Positions 8,848 to 16,737 of a stretch of DNA of 64,000 nt are shown here, one piece after another. Made by a program: the position numbers and the translations under genes. Numbering within the stretch: the stretch's first letter is position 1; every line of letters begins with the position of its first letter. The DNA comes from Stappia indica (GTDB taxonomy: Bacteria > Pseudomonadota > Alphaproteobacteria > Rhizobiales > Stappiaceae), in NCBI RefSeq assembly GCF_009789575.1, contig NZ_CP046908.1:4679001-4743000 (forward strand), written 5' to 3'. The notes under the pieces are model-generated. The model had not been told where the DNA came from, searched no databases, and saw nothing but the letters and a program-made list of their open reading frames with translations.

Positions 8848-10068
8848 TCAGGCGCGCGCGGAAGCGAGTTCCCGGACGGCGGCGCTACGCTGCGCGAGGA
8901 TGCGCTCCACCCGGTCGCCGATCACGTCGAGACCGCCGAGCAGGTTGTCGATGCCGGCGGCGGAGGGGGGAGCGAGCCAAGGCAGTTCCGCCAATGCGTC
9001 GATCATCTTGTCGACGTCCGGGTAGGCGTCGATCGGCAGCACCTTCAAAAGACCGATGGTCTCGGCTCTTGTGGCCCGGATCGACTGCTCGCGGCGCGGA
9101 ACGACGCGCGGCACCAGGAGCGTCGGCTTGTCGAAGGACAGGATCTCGCAGAACGTGTTGTAGCCGCCCATGCCGACGATGGCCTTGGCACCGGCCATGT
9201 AGGGCTCGATGGTCGGCAGGAAGCGCAGGATATGCACGTCGCGCAGCGATTCTGCCCGCGCCAGGAACTCCGCTGCGGCCTGTGCCGGCATGAACGGGCC
9301 GAGGACGATCAGGGCGGGGAAGAGCGGTTGCGCGCGGGATTCGTAGGCGCGCATTACCCAGTCGACCATTTCGACGCCGTCGCCGCCGCCGCCCGGCGTG
9401 ACAAGGATGTAGGGCTCGTCGTCGAAGGGCAGGGGCTCGGTGATTCGTGCGTCGGCCGGCACGTCGCGGCGCAGATAGCCGGTGTTCACCGCCTTCGCGT
9501 GGACATTGGCCGAAAGGCCCATTCCCGCCAGCGGGTCATGCAGGTCGGGTGGGCCGTAGATCCAGATTTCGTCGTAGAGGCTCTCCAGTGCCGGATCGAC
9601 GTTCTTGCGCGTCCATTCCTCGCGCAGCACGGTCGGATCGTCCATCACGTCGCGCAGACCCAGGATCAGGCGTGTGTTGCCGCGCTCCTTGAGCATCTCC
9701 AGCGTGCCGAGGATCTCGCCGCGCAGACCGAGCGGCTCCTTGTCGACGATCAGGATGTCAGGGTCGAACACCTTGGCCGTATGCTCGATGATCGAGGTCC
9801 GGATCGCGAGAATGTGCTCGATGTTGAGCGAGAGCGACAACGGCGTGTATTCGCCGTTGCGCAGCTTGATTACACCGGGGATGCGCACGAAGTCGACGCG
9901 CGAGCGGAACTCGAAGCTGCCGATGATCGGAGAGCCCGACAGGATCAGCACGGACATGTCGGAAAAGCGGCGGGTCAGCGCATGTGCGATGGTGCGGCAC
10001 CGTCGCAGATGACCGAGCCCGAAGGAATCATGGCTGTAGATCAGCACTTTCGGGGCGCTATTGGTCAT
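8848..10068 (-). CDS. predicted glycosyltransferase, COG4671-like
   Basis: First gene of the leftward glycan set, 406 residues. The N-terminus SHDSFGLGHLRRCRTIAHAL is the glycine-histidine acceptor loop of MurG-like enzymes; the C-terminal half has IVGMGGYNTFCEILS followed by PTLLVPR, the nucleotide-sugar side. The same fold and GYNT segment recur in the gene at 5244-6398, so the cluster holds two paralogous enzymes. It is separated by 63 bases from the next gene and by 198 bases from the divergent ABC gene, so its promoter lies in that 198-base region. Activity is uncharacterised. Confidence 0.8.
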   Translation of the reverse strand: MTNSAPKVLIYSHDSFGLGHLRRCRTIAHALTRRFSDMSVLILSGSPIIGSFEFRSRVDFVRIPGVIKLRNGEYTPLSLSLNIEHILAIRTSIIEHTAKVFDPDILIVDKEPLGLRGEILGTLEMLKERGNTRLILGLRDVMDDPTVLREEWTRKNVDPALESLYDEIWIYGPPDLHDPLAGMGLSANVHAKAVNTGYLRRDVPADARITEPLPFDDEPYILVTPGGGGDGVEMVDWVMRAYESRAQPLFPALIVLGPFMPAQAAAEFLARAESLRDVHILRFLPTIEPYMAGAKAIVGMGGYNTFCEILSFDKPTLLVPRVVPRREQSIRATRAETIGLLKVLPIDAYPDVDKMIDALAELPWLAPPSAAGIDNLLGGLDVIGDRVERILAQRSAAVRELASARA

Positions 10069-10179
10069 GCCTACCCATTCGGTCAGCGCGTCGGTACTGG
10101 CGCACGGCCGCGCGTCCCCATTGTCAGTCTTTCTCTATCTTCCGATTGCGGTTGATGCAAGGGTGAGCGCTATTGTTAC

Positions 10180-10209
10180 TTGTAGCGGTTTTGGCGGGCT
10201 GCGTTATGA
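10180..10209 (+). promoter_or_regulatory. candidate sigma-70-like promoter of the cyclic-nucleotide cassette
   Basis: In the divergent intergenic region a TTGTAG (10180-10185) and TTATGA (10204-10209) are 18 bases apart, close to -35/-10 spacing, and point toward the ABC gene whose ATG is at 10267. This is a match by eye in an AT-richer patch, not a mapped start. Confidence 0.35.
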
Positions 10210-10266
10210 TACGCGCGAGACCTGCCGGATGGTGAACAGGCCCGCGACCCGATAACGCGACCGACG

Positions 10267-12861
10267 ATGGAAAAAAGCCTCTTCAAGTTCATCTGGCGAT
10301 ACAGCGCCCGTCAGCAACTGACGATCCTGCTCATTACGGTGATCGCCTATCCGGTCACCTATGTGCTGCTGGAGCTTCCGAAGCTCATCGTCAACGATGC
10401 GATTCAGGGCGAAAACTTCCCGCGTGAGGTCTATGGGCTCGAGTTCGATCAGGTGTCTTACCTGGTCGTGTTGTGCCTGGCCTTTCTCGGTCTGGTGATT
10501 CTATCCAACGGCATCAAGCTTGCCTTGAACGTCTACAAGGGCCGGCTCGGCGAGCGCATGTTGCGCCGTCTGCGATTCGAGCTGTTCCAGCGCGTCCTGC
10601 GCTTCCGCCTGCCGCACTTCAAGAAGGTCAGCTCCGGCGAGATCATCCCTATGATCACCTCGGAGGTCGAGGATGTCGGCGGCTTCATCGGCGAGGCGGT
10701 GGCACTTCCCGCCTATCAGGGCGGCATGCTGGCCGTGCAGATCGGCTTCATCTTCATGCAGGATCCGCTGCTCGGACTGGCAGCGATCTCCTCCTATCCG
10801 ATGCAGGCCTATGTCATCCCGAAGCTGCAGAGGCGGGTCGTCCTGCTGTCGCGCCAACGCGTACGCAATGTACGGGTGATCGCCGACAAGATTGGTGAGA
10901 GCATCGGCGGTGTGTCGGAAATTCATGCCAACGACTCATCTGCTTGGCATTCTGCGGATATTTCCGAGCGTCTCTACACCAACTACCAGATCCGCTTCAA
11001 GATCTTCAATTGGAAGTATTTCATCAAGTTTCTGAACAACTTCATGAACCAGTTGACGCCGTTCCTTTTCTATCTGATCGGTGGCTGGCTGGTGATCGAA
11101 GGTGAGCTGTCGATCGGCGCGCTGCTGGCCGTCATCGCTGCGTACAAGGATCTCGCAGGTCCCTGGAAGGAGCTGCTCGCCTATTACCAGATGGTGGCGG
11201 ATGTCGAGGTGAAGTACCAGACGGTGGTCGAGAATTTCGATCCCGCCGACATCTATCCGGTTACGCGCCTGACAGACGAGAGCGCGGATACGCAGCTGGC
11301 CGGCGATCTGGTGATGCGCAGCGTCAGCTTCTCCGGTGGAGCCGCGGGGCAGGAAGTGTTCGATGTCTCGTTGACCGTGAAGGCCGGTGTGCATGCGGCT
11401 GTCGCTGGGCCGGATGGGTCCGGCCGCACTGAAGTGCTCCAGCTCGCGGCTGGTTTGCTGGGTGCGACAAGCGGACGGGTGGAGATAGGCGGGCACAATC
11501 TCGACAATCTGAGCGAGGCGGTGCTTGGCCGTCAGATCGCCTATGTCGGCCCTTCGGTACATGTGTGGACCGGCACCGTACGCGACAACATTCTCTATGG
11601 CCTCCGCCACCGGCCATTGCGCCCGCCCGAACGGGAAGGGGATGACAAGGCAAGGCACGCCCGCCGGCTGGCCGAGGCGCGAGCAACGCAGAACCCGGAA
11701 TACGACATCCAGGCGGAATGGGAAGACTTCGAGGCTGCCGGTGTCGATACGGTCGACGCTCTGGATGCCCGTGCGCTCGAACTGATCGAGATGACCGGCC
11801 TTGCCGCCGACGTGTTCCGGATGGGCTTGCAGTCGCCCATCGATCCGGCGCGCTACCCGGAGTTCGCCGACCGCGTGCTTGCCGTGCGCAGGGCGCTTGC
11901 CGACAGGGTTGCCGGCGACGGCCGCCTCGCGGCGATGGTCGAACTCTGGGATGTCGAGCGCTTCAACAATTCCGCCAGTCTTGCCGAAAACCTGTTGTTC
12001 GCGATGCCCGTGGAACCGACCCTCGGCGTCGATACCCTGGCGTCGGATCCGGATGTCGCCGCGGCGCTTGAAGAGACGGGGTTGCGGGATCGGCTTGTCG
12101 AGATCGGCCTGAAGATCGCCGGCACGATGGTCGAGCTGTTCGCAAATGTCAGCGACGATTCCGGCTTGCTCGGCGACTACTCCTTCATCACGCTCGACGA
12201 GTTGCCGGAATTCGACAGGATTGTGCGCATCTCTCGCCTCGAATCCTCGAAGGGGCAACTGCGCGGCCCCGACAAGGAGCGGCTGATCGGTCTGGCCTTC
12301 AAGCTGATTCCCGCCCGTCACCGCCTCGGTGTCCTCGACGATGCCATGCGAGATGAGATCGTCGCGGCACGTGCGGCCTTCCATAAGCGCCTCAATGGCG
12401 ACCAGAGCCGCTTTGTCGTGTTCGACCGCGACAGCTTCATCGCGCCGATGTCGATCGAGGACAATCTTCTGTTCGGCCGTCCGCGCGTCGACCGGCGCGA
12501 TGCGCGCGAGAAGATCGACGGGCTGATCCGCTCGATCGTCGACGAGATGGAACTGCGCCGCCCGATCGTGCGCGCCGGCCTCGATTTCCATGTCGGTGTC
12601 GCGGGGTCGCGCCTTTCCACCGGTCAGCGCCGGCGCGTCGCGCTGGTGCGGGCGTTGATGAAGAACGCCCCGATCACCATTCTCGACGACACGGCAAGCA
12701 GCGGCAGCGACGATGACAAGGCGCTTCGCTCCTCCATCCGCCGGGCGCTCAAGGGGCGGATGCTGCTGTTCGGCGCGCCCAATTTGATCGTGGCGGGCGA
12801 GTTCGACCATAGTATCGTGATGAACCAGGGACGCGTCGTGGATGAGGAAGCTGCCTCATGA
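10267..12861 (+). CDS. ABC exporter-type membrane protein with aberrant ATPase domain
   Basis: An 864-residue fused membrane/ATPase protein. The N-terminal half (about residues 1-330) has the hydrophobic segments and linkers of a type-IV exporter. The C-terminal ATPase region is unusual. Walker A (381-388) reads GPDGSGRT, with Arg387 in place of the catalytic Lys. The Q-loop glutamine is missing (YVGPSV at 426-431). The signature LSTGQ (783-787) is intact, Walker B ends in Asp807 followed by Asp808 rather than Glu, and the H-loop His is absent (FGAPN at 835-839). About 400 residues separate Walker A from the signature instead of roughly 100. Three NILYG/NLLF-type segments lie at about 441, 575 and 733. 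It heads a cassette with cyclic-nucleotide genes. Role unknown: slow exporter, sensor or regulated channel-like protein. Confidence 0.85.
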   Translation: MEKSLFKFIWRYSARQQLTILLITVIAYPVTYVLLELPKLIVNDAIQGENFPREVYGLEFDQVSYLVVLCLAFLGLVILSNGIKLALNVYKGRLGERMLRRLRFELFQRVLRFRLPHFKKVSSGEIIPMITSEVEDVGGFIGEAVALPAYQGGMLAVQIGFIFMQDPLLGLAAISSYPMQAYVIPKLQRRVVLLSRQRVRNVRVIADKIGESIGGVSEIHANDSSAWHSADISERLYTNYQIRFKIFNWKYFIKFLNNFMNQLTPFLFYLIGGWLVIEGELSIGALLAVIAAYKDLAGPWKELLAYYQMVADVEVKYQTVVENFDPADIYPVTRLTDESADTQLAGDLVMRSVSFSGGAAGQEVFDVSLTVKAGVHAAVAGPDGSGRTEVLQLAAGLLGATSGRVEIGGHNLDNLSEAVLGRQIAYVGPSVHVWTGTVRDNILYGLRHRPLRPPEREGDDKARHARRLAEARATQNPEYDIQAEWEDFEAAGVDTVDALDARALELIEMTGLAADVFRMGLQSPIDPARYPEFADRVLAVRRALADRVAGDGRLAAMVELWDVERFNNSASLAENLLFAMPVEPTLGVDTLASDPDVAAALEETGLRDRLVEIGLKIAGTMVELFANVSDDSGLLGDYSFITLDELPEFDRIVRISRLESSKGQLRGPDKERLIGLAFKLIPARHRLGVLDDAMRDEIVAARAAFHKRLNGDQSRFVVFDRDSFIAPMSIEDNLLFGRPRVDRRDAREKIDGLIRSIVDEMELRRPIVRAGLDFHVGVAGSRLSTGQRRRVALVRALMKNAPITILDDTASSGSDDDKALRSSIRRALKGRMLLFGAPNLIVAGEFDHSIVMNQGRVVDEEAAS

Positions 12862-12946
12862 CGCAACTGCCCGCCATAACGGCCGTCCCCAACCTGACTG
12901 CGGAGGCGTACGGTACCGTTCCGGCCGCGCTCCCGAAGGAGGACAT

Positions 12947-13405
12947 GTGACCCTTGATGCGGAAGTCGATGCATTGCGGCGCGTGCCGCTTTTCCGGGGC
13001 ATCGACGCCACCAAGCTGAGGCTCCTGGCCTTCATCTCCGACCGGACGCGCTTCACGCCGGGCGAGCATCTTTGCGATCAGGGGGACGAGGGCGATTCCG
13101 CTTTCATCATCCTTGCCGGTGAGGCCGAGGTGCGTGTGAGCACCCCGGACGGCGAGCGTGCGGTGGCGCGACTGGGCGAGAATTCGATAGTTGGCGAGAT
13201 CGCGATCCTGTGCGACGTTCCCCGGACGGCCACTGTCGTAGCTACCAAGGAGATGGACGTCCTGACTGTCTCGAAGGATGATTTCCTCCGTCTCCTCAAG
13301 GAGTTCCCGGATATGTCGCTAGAGGTGATGCGCACGCTCGCCAAACGCCTGGATCGTACCACGCAGGATCTCGTTGCACTCCAGTCCTCGGGCGGCAGGG
13401 CGTGA
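12947..13405 (+). CDS. stand-alone cyclic-nucleotide-binding domain protein
   Basis: A 152-residue protein consisting of one cNMP-binding beta-barrel with no DNA-binding, kinase or membrane part. The phosphate-binding cassette is intact: GEIAILCDVPRTATV includes Glu84, which contacts the ribose, and Arg93, which contacts the cyclic phosphate, so it should bind cAMP or cGMP. The start is the GTG at 12947 just after GAAGGAGG; the ATG two bases before is closed at once by TGA. It follows the aberrant ABC gene by 85 bases and precedes the MBL-fold gene. It likely acts as a soluble receptor that modifies the ABC protein, but that is inference. Confidence 0.88.
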   Translation: MTLDAEVDALRRVPLFRGIDATKLRLLAFISDRTRFTPGEHLCDQGDEGDSAFIILAGEAEVRVSTPDGERAVARLGENSIVGEIAILCDVPRTATVVATKEMDVLTVSKDDFLRLLKEFPDMSLEVMRTLAKRLDRTTQDLVALQSSGGRA

Positions 13406-13424
13406 AGACGGGGATGGCCTTTCT

Positions 13425-14243
13425 GTGACCCTTTCGCTGAAGCTGTGGGGCGTGCGTGGATCGACGCCGACGCCCGGTCCCTCGACACTGCGCTACGGCG
13501 GAGAGACCACGTGTTTCGAGATTCATGCCGGTGGCGATATCTTTATGATCGACTGCGGATCAGGCGCACGCAATCTAGGAATGGAATTGCACGCCCGTCC
13601 GCCGGCGGAATACGACCTCTTCTTCACCCATACCCATCTCGACCATATTTGCGGGCTGCCGTTCTTCACGCCGGCCTATGACGACCGGTTTTCCATCAAC
13701 GCCTGGGCCGGGCATTTCGCCGACAGTTCGGGGTTGATGGACATCATCTGCCGCATCATGTCGCCGCCGATCTTTCCCGTGGCAGCCAACACGCTGCGGG
13801 CGGTGACGTTCCGCAATTTCCGCGCCGGTGGAGAGATCGAGCGCAAGGGGGCGGCACGCCTGACCACGGTTGCCCTCAACCATCCGGGCGGCGCGACGGG
13901 CTATCGGATCGCGCATGAGGGAAAATCGATCTGCGTGATCACCGATCACGAGCATGGCGACGCCGAGGTGGATCGGGCCGTCCGGCGCTTCGTGGAAGGC
14001 GCCGACGTGATGATCTACGACGCCATGTACACGGACGAGGAATATGCCCGTTATGCCGGTTGGGGACATTCCACCTGGCAGAAGGGTGTCGAGCTGGGGT
14101 TGGAGGCCGGGATCTCGCAGGTGGTTCTGCATCACCATGATCCGAGGCGGTCCGACGACGCGCTCGACGCTATCGGCGAGGAAGCCTCCCGCCGGCATCC
14201 CGGTGCCGTTGTCGGGCGTGAGGGGATGGTTGTCGTTCCGTGA
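13425..14243 (+). CDS. MBL-fold metallo-hydrolase, possible cyclic-nucleotide phosphodiesterase
   Basis: A 272-residue metallo-beta-lactamase-fold protein. The dinuclear metal motif H-x-H-x-D-H is complete (His69, His71, Asp73, His74 in THTHLDH), with later ligands in NHPGG, TDHEHGD and LHHHD. The WGVRGSTPTPGP opening with YGG-TTC is typical of a bacterial subfamily often annotated as hydrolases of phosphodiester or cyclic nucleotide bonds. The GTG at 13425 is preferred because homology-like sequence begins there; the in-frame ATG at 13374 would overlap the previous gene. Lying between a cNMP receptor and a cyclase, it is a good candidate to degrade the signal. Activity is inferred, not shown. 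Confidence 0.82.
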   Translation: MTLSLKLWGVRGSTPTPGPSTLRYGGETTCFEIHAGGDIFMIDCGSGARNLGMELHARPPAEYDLFFTHTHLDHICGLPFFTPAYDDRFSINAWAGHFADSSGLMDIICRIMSPPIFPVAANTLRAVTFRNFRAGGEIERKGAARLTTVALNHPGGATGYRIAHEGKSICVITDHEHGDAEVDRAVRRFVEGADVMIYDAMYTDEEYARYAGWGHSTWQKGVELGLEAGISQVVLHHHDPRRSDDALDAIGEEASRRHPGAVVGREGMVVVP

Positions 14244-14362
14244 GGCCGAACGCGACGCCCTTGCGCGGGTGACGACCGCAAGGCGATCGGGCCCGTCGAG
14301 GGAACGTGACGAGGCCGCGACAACACCTGTGCGTTAGGATCGTCCTGGCGAGGGGAGGGGCG

Positions 14363-15694
14363 ATGGCACGAGGCGGCAACAGAGGTGACCAAACGAGCGG
14401 CGCTCCCGCGCGTGTACGCTCGGAAATCGCTCTGCGCGAAACAGAGGCGGAGCGCCTGATCGGCTGGATCCAGCTGGCCATGGTGCTGTTCTTCGCGGCG
14501 CTTTACTCGCTCGCGCCTCGTGCGGAAGGGGGCGGTGGCTTCAATTTCGTGCCGCTGGCCCTTGGCGCCTATTTCCTGTTCACGATCCTGCGTGTGGCGC
14601 TGTCCTACCGGATAGTCCTGCCGTTCTGGTATCTGGTGATTTCGGTCATCGTTGACGTTGCCCTTTTGTGCGGGCTGATCTTCTCGTTCCACATCCAGTA
14701 CGCGCAACCGGCGACCTTCTATCTGAAGGCGCCGACGCTGATGTATCTGTTCCTGTTCATCGCGCTGCGGGCGCTGCGCTTCGAACCGCGTTTCGTGTTG
14801 ATCACAGGTCTCGTCGGGGCGCTCGGCTGGGGTGCGCTCGTCCTCTATGCCGTCCTCCAGGGCATGGGCTCCATGTCCATCACCCGCAACTACGTCGAGT
14901 ATCTGACGTCGAACGCGATCCTGATCGGCGCAGAGCTCGACAAGGTCATCGTCATTCTCGGGGTTACCCTGTGTCTCTCCGTCGCGCTCTACCGCGGGCG
15001 CAAGATGTTCTTCGAGGCTGTGCGCGACCACGCGGCCGCTCAGGACCTGAGTCGGTTCTTTGCGACTGAGGTGGCCCGTTCGATCACCGGCGCCGAGGAA
15101 GCGTTGACCGCGGGACAGGGAAGCCTACGGGACGCCGCCGTGATGATGGTCGATATCCGCGGCTTCACGCGTATCGCTGCCACCTTGCCGCCTGAGACGG
15201 TGATGATGGTCCTGTCTCGATACCAGGAAGCGGTGCTTCGCGTCATCGCCCGCCATGGCGGCGAGGTCGACAAGTTTCTGGGCGACGGGGTCTTGGCGAC
15301 GTTTGGTGCGGTGGCGCCCAGTCCGACAGCCGCGGCGGATGCGGTGCGGGCGGGCCTGGAACTTCCGCAGGTTTTCGCCGATCTGGCACCGGATCTGACG
15401 CTTGAGGGATGGCCTGAAGCCTTGCGGGCGGGGGCGGCCATTGCGTCCGGCCCGGTCACGGTCGGCGTGGTGGGCGCCGCCGGCAGGCTCGAGTTCACCG
15501 TCATTGGAGATGCAGTCAACCGAGCGGCAAAACTGGAGGACGCCAACAAGCAACAGGGCACCACCGTGCTGACGGATGCCGCCACCTATGCGGCTGCGGT
15601 GGCTCGGGGGTTGGCGGATTTCGGGCCGGAACTGCGCCCTTGCCAGGTCGTGTCCGGACTGTCCGAAAGAGCCGATCTCGTCGTTCTCGCATGA
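14363..15694 (+). CDS. membrane-bound class III adenylate cyclase
   Basis: A 443-residue protein with six predicted membrane helices (about residues 32-220) and a C-terminal class III cyclase domain. Both metal-binding aspartates are present (Asp264 in MVDIRGFT; Asp308 in FLGDGV), and adenine-specifying Lys304 and Asp383 (IGDAVN) point to ATP as substrate. Asn386 is present, but the transition-state arginine of the N-x3-R pair is Lys390, seen in some alphaproteobacterial cyclases. The ATG at 14363 directly follows a strong AGGGGAGGGG site. As last gene of the cassette it supplies the likely signal for the cNMP-binding protein. The six-helix membrane part may sense a lipid or membrane state. 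Confidence 0.88.
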   Translation: MARGGNRGDQTSGAPARVRSEIALRETEAERLIGWIQLAMVLFFAALYSLAPRAEGGGGFNFVPLALGAYFLFTILRVALSYRIVLPFWYLVISVIVDVALLCGLIFSFHIQYAQPATFYLKAPTLMYLFLFIALRALRFEPRFVLITGLVGALGWGALVLYAVLQGMGSMSITRNYVEYLTSNAILIGAELDKVIVILGVTLCLSVALYRGRKMFFEAVRDHAAAQDLSRFFATEVARSITGAEEALTAGQGSLRDAAVMMVDIRGFTRIAATLPPETVMMVLSRYQEAVLRVIARHGGEVDKFLGDGVLATFGAVAPSPTAAADAVRAGLELPQVFADLAPDLTLEGWPEALRAGAAIASGPVTVGVVGAAGRLEFTVIGDAVNRAAKLEDANKQQGTTVLTDAATYAAAVARGLADFGPELRPCQVVSGLSERADLVVLA

Positions 15695-15805
15695 CGTTAG
15701 GTCATAGGCGGCAGATGCTTGACCGCTCGTCCGCTTCCTGCCACCTGTTGCTCACCCATCCGGTCCAGAAGGTGCGTTGCACCTCGATAAAATCAGGGAG
15801 TGAAC

Positions 15806-16573
15806 ATGAAGCTTGGGGAAGGAATTGCCGCCGTCGTAACGGGCGGTGCGTCGGGTCTTGGCGCTGCGACGGCTCGCCGTCTTGCCGCCGCTGGCGTGAA
15901 GGTCACGCTGTTCGACATGAATGTGGAGCAGGGCGAGGCGATCGCCAAGGAGATCGGCGGCGCGTTCGTCGCGGTCGACGTGACCAGCAATGACAGCGTC
16001 AAGGCCGGCTTTGTGGCCGCTCGCGAGCATTTCGGTGTCGAGCGTATTCTCGTCAACTGCGCGGGCATCGCACCGGTCGCCAAGACCACGTCGCGCGGCG
16101 AACCGCACCCGCTGGACATGTTCGAAAAGGTGATTGCGGTCAATCTGGTCGGCACCTTTCGCTGCATCGCGCACTCATCCACGGCGATGGTGGAGCTCGA
16201 TCCGATCACGGCCGATGGGGAGCGCGGCGTGATCGTCTCCACGGCCTCCGTGGCAGCCTTCGACGGCCAGATCGGACAGGTCGCTTATGCCGCGTCCAAG
16301 GGCGGCATTGCCGCATCGACGCTTCCGATCGCCCGCGATCTGTCGAAGTCCGGCATTCGCGTCATGACCATCGCACCGGGCATCTTCGAGACGCCGATGC
16401 TGCTGGGACTTTCTCAGGAAGTGCAGGATTCGCTCGGCCAGCAGGTGCCGTTTCCCTCGCGCCTCGGTCGTCCGTCGGAATATGCGGACCTCGTCGCGGC
16501 GATCTGCGAAAATCCGATGCTCAACGGCGAGACCATCCGTCTCGATGGCGCGATCCGCATGGCACCGCGCTGA
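15806..16573 (+). CDS. SDR-family 3-hydroxyacyl-CoA dehydrogenase-like oxidoreductase
   Basis: A 255-residue short-chain dehydrogenase resembling HSD17B10-type 3-hydroxy-2-methylbutyryl/3-hydroxyacyl-CoA dehydrogenases. TGGASGLG near the N-terminus binds NAD(H), VNCAG replaces the usual NNAG, and YAASK holds the catalytic Tyr-x3-Lys. The ATG at 15806 is six bases after AGGGA; a GTG at 15800 is the alternative. The last codons (APR, stop) are duplicated twice downstream in a 32-base tandem repeat. It has its own terminator 110 bases downstream and is probably monocistronic, perhaps acting in isoleucine or fatty-acid breakdown. Confidence 0.88.
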   Translation: MKLGEGIAAVVTGGASGLGAATARRLAAAGVKVTLFDMNVEQGEAIAKEIGGAFVAVDVTSNDSVKAGFVAAREHFGVERILVNCAGIAPVAKTTSRGEPHPLDMFEKVIAVNLVGTFRCIAHSSTAMVELDPITADGERGVIVSTASVAAFDGQIGQVAYAASKGGIAASTLPIARDLSKSGIRVMTIAPGIFETPMLLGLSQEVQDSLGQQVPFPSRLGRPSEYADLVAAICENPMLNGETIRLDGAIRMAPR

Positions 16574-16649
16574 TGCGCAGGTGCCGGCAAGGTGCACCGC
16601 GCTGATGCGCAGGTGCCGGCAAGGTGCACCGCGCTGATGCGCAGGTGCC
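16562..16649 (+). repeat. 32-bp tandem repeat, 2.75 copies, spanning the SDR stop codon
   Basis: A 32-base unit begins at 16562 and repeats at 16594 and 16626; the third copy is cut after 24 bases at 16649. The full copies are identical. Each begins with GCACCGCGCTGA, so each restates the last three codons and stop of the SDR gene. The pattern fits recent replication slippage and leaves the protein unchanged. Confidence 0.95.
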
Positions 16650-16685
16650 TCAGATGGTTGGCATCGTATTCATGAGCACAAAATG

Positions 16686-16717
16686 AAACCGGCCGCCCGA
16701 TGGGCAGCCGGTTTTTT
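16686..16717 (+). terminator. Rho-independent terminator between SDR gene and ilvD
   Basis: AAACCGGC (16686-16693) pairs with GCCGGTTT (16707-16714) and GCCC with GGGC inside, around a short GAT loop. Six T follow the right arm (16712-16717) on the plus strand, and A-rich sequence precedes the left arm, so it can serve both converging genes: the SDR gene from the left and ilvD from the right. Confidence 0.85.
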
Positions 16718-16737
16718 CGTGTTCAGCGGCTGTTGGC

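Noticed and set aside
12842-12946. Upstream ATG start for the cyclic-nucleotide-binding protein
   Set aside because: It would begin within the ABC gene's last codons and add 35 unrelated residues; the GTG at 12947 has a strong ribosome-binding site and begins the domain properly.
10267-15694. Pycsar-type anti-phage system
   Set aside because: Pycsar pairs a cyclase with a TIR or small membrane effector that binds cCMP/cUMP. Here the receptor is a bare CNB protein, the cyclase is a six-helix adenylate type, and no defence genes are near; housekeeping or envelope signalling is more likely.
16562-16649. CRISPR array
   Set aside because: The repeat units are directly adjacent without spacers and overlap a gene end; no cas gene is present.
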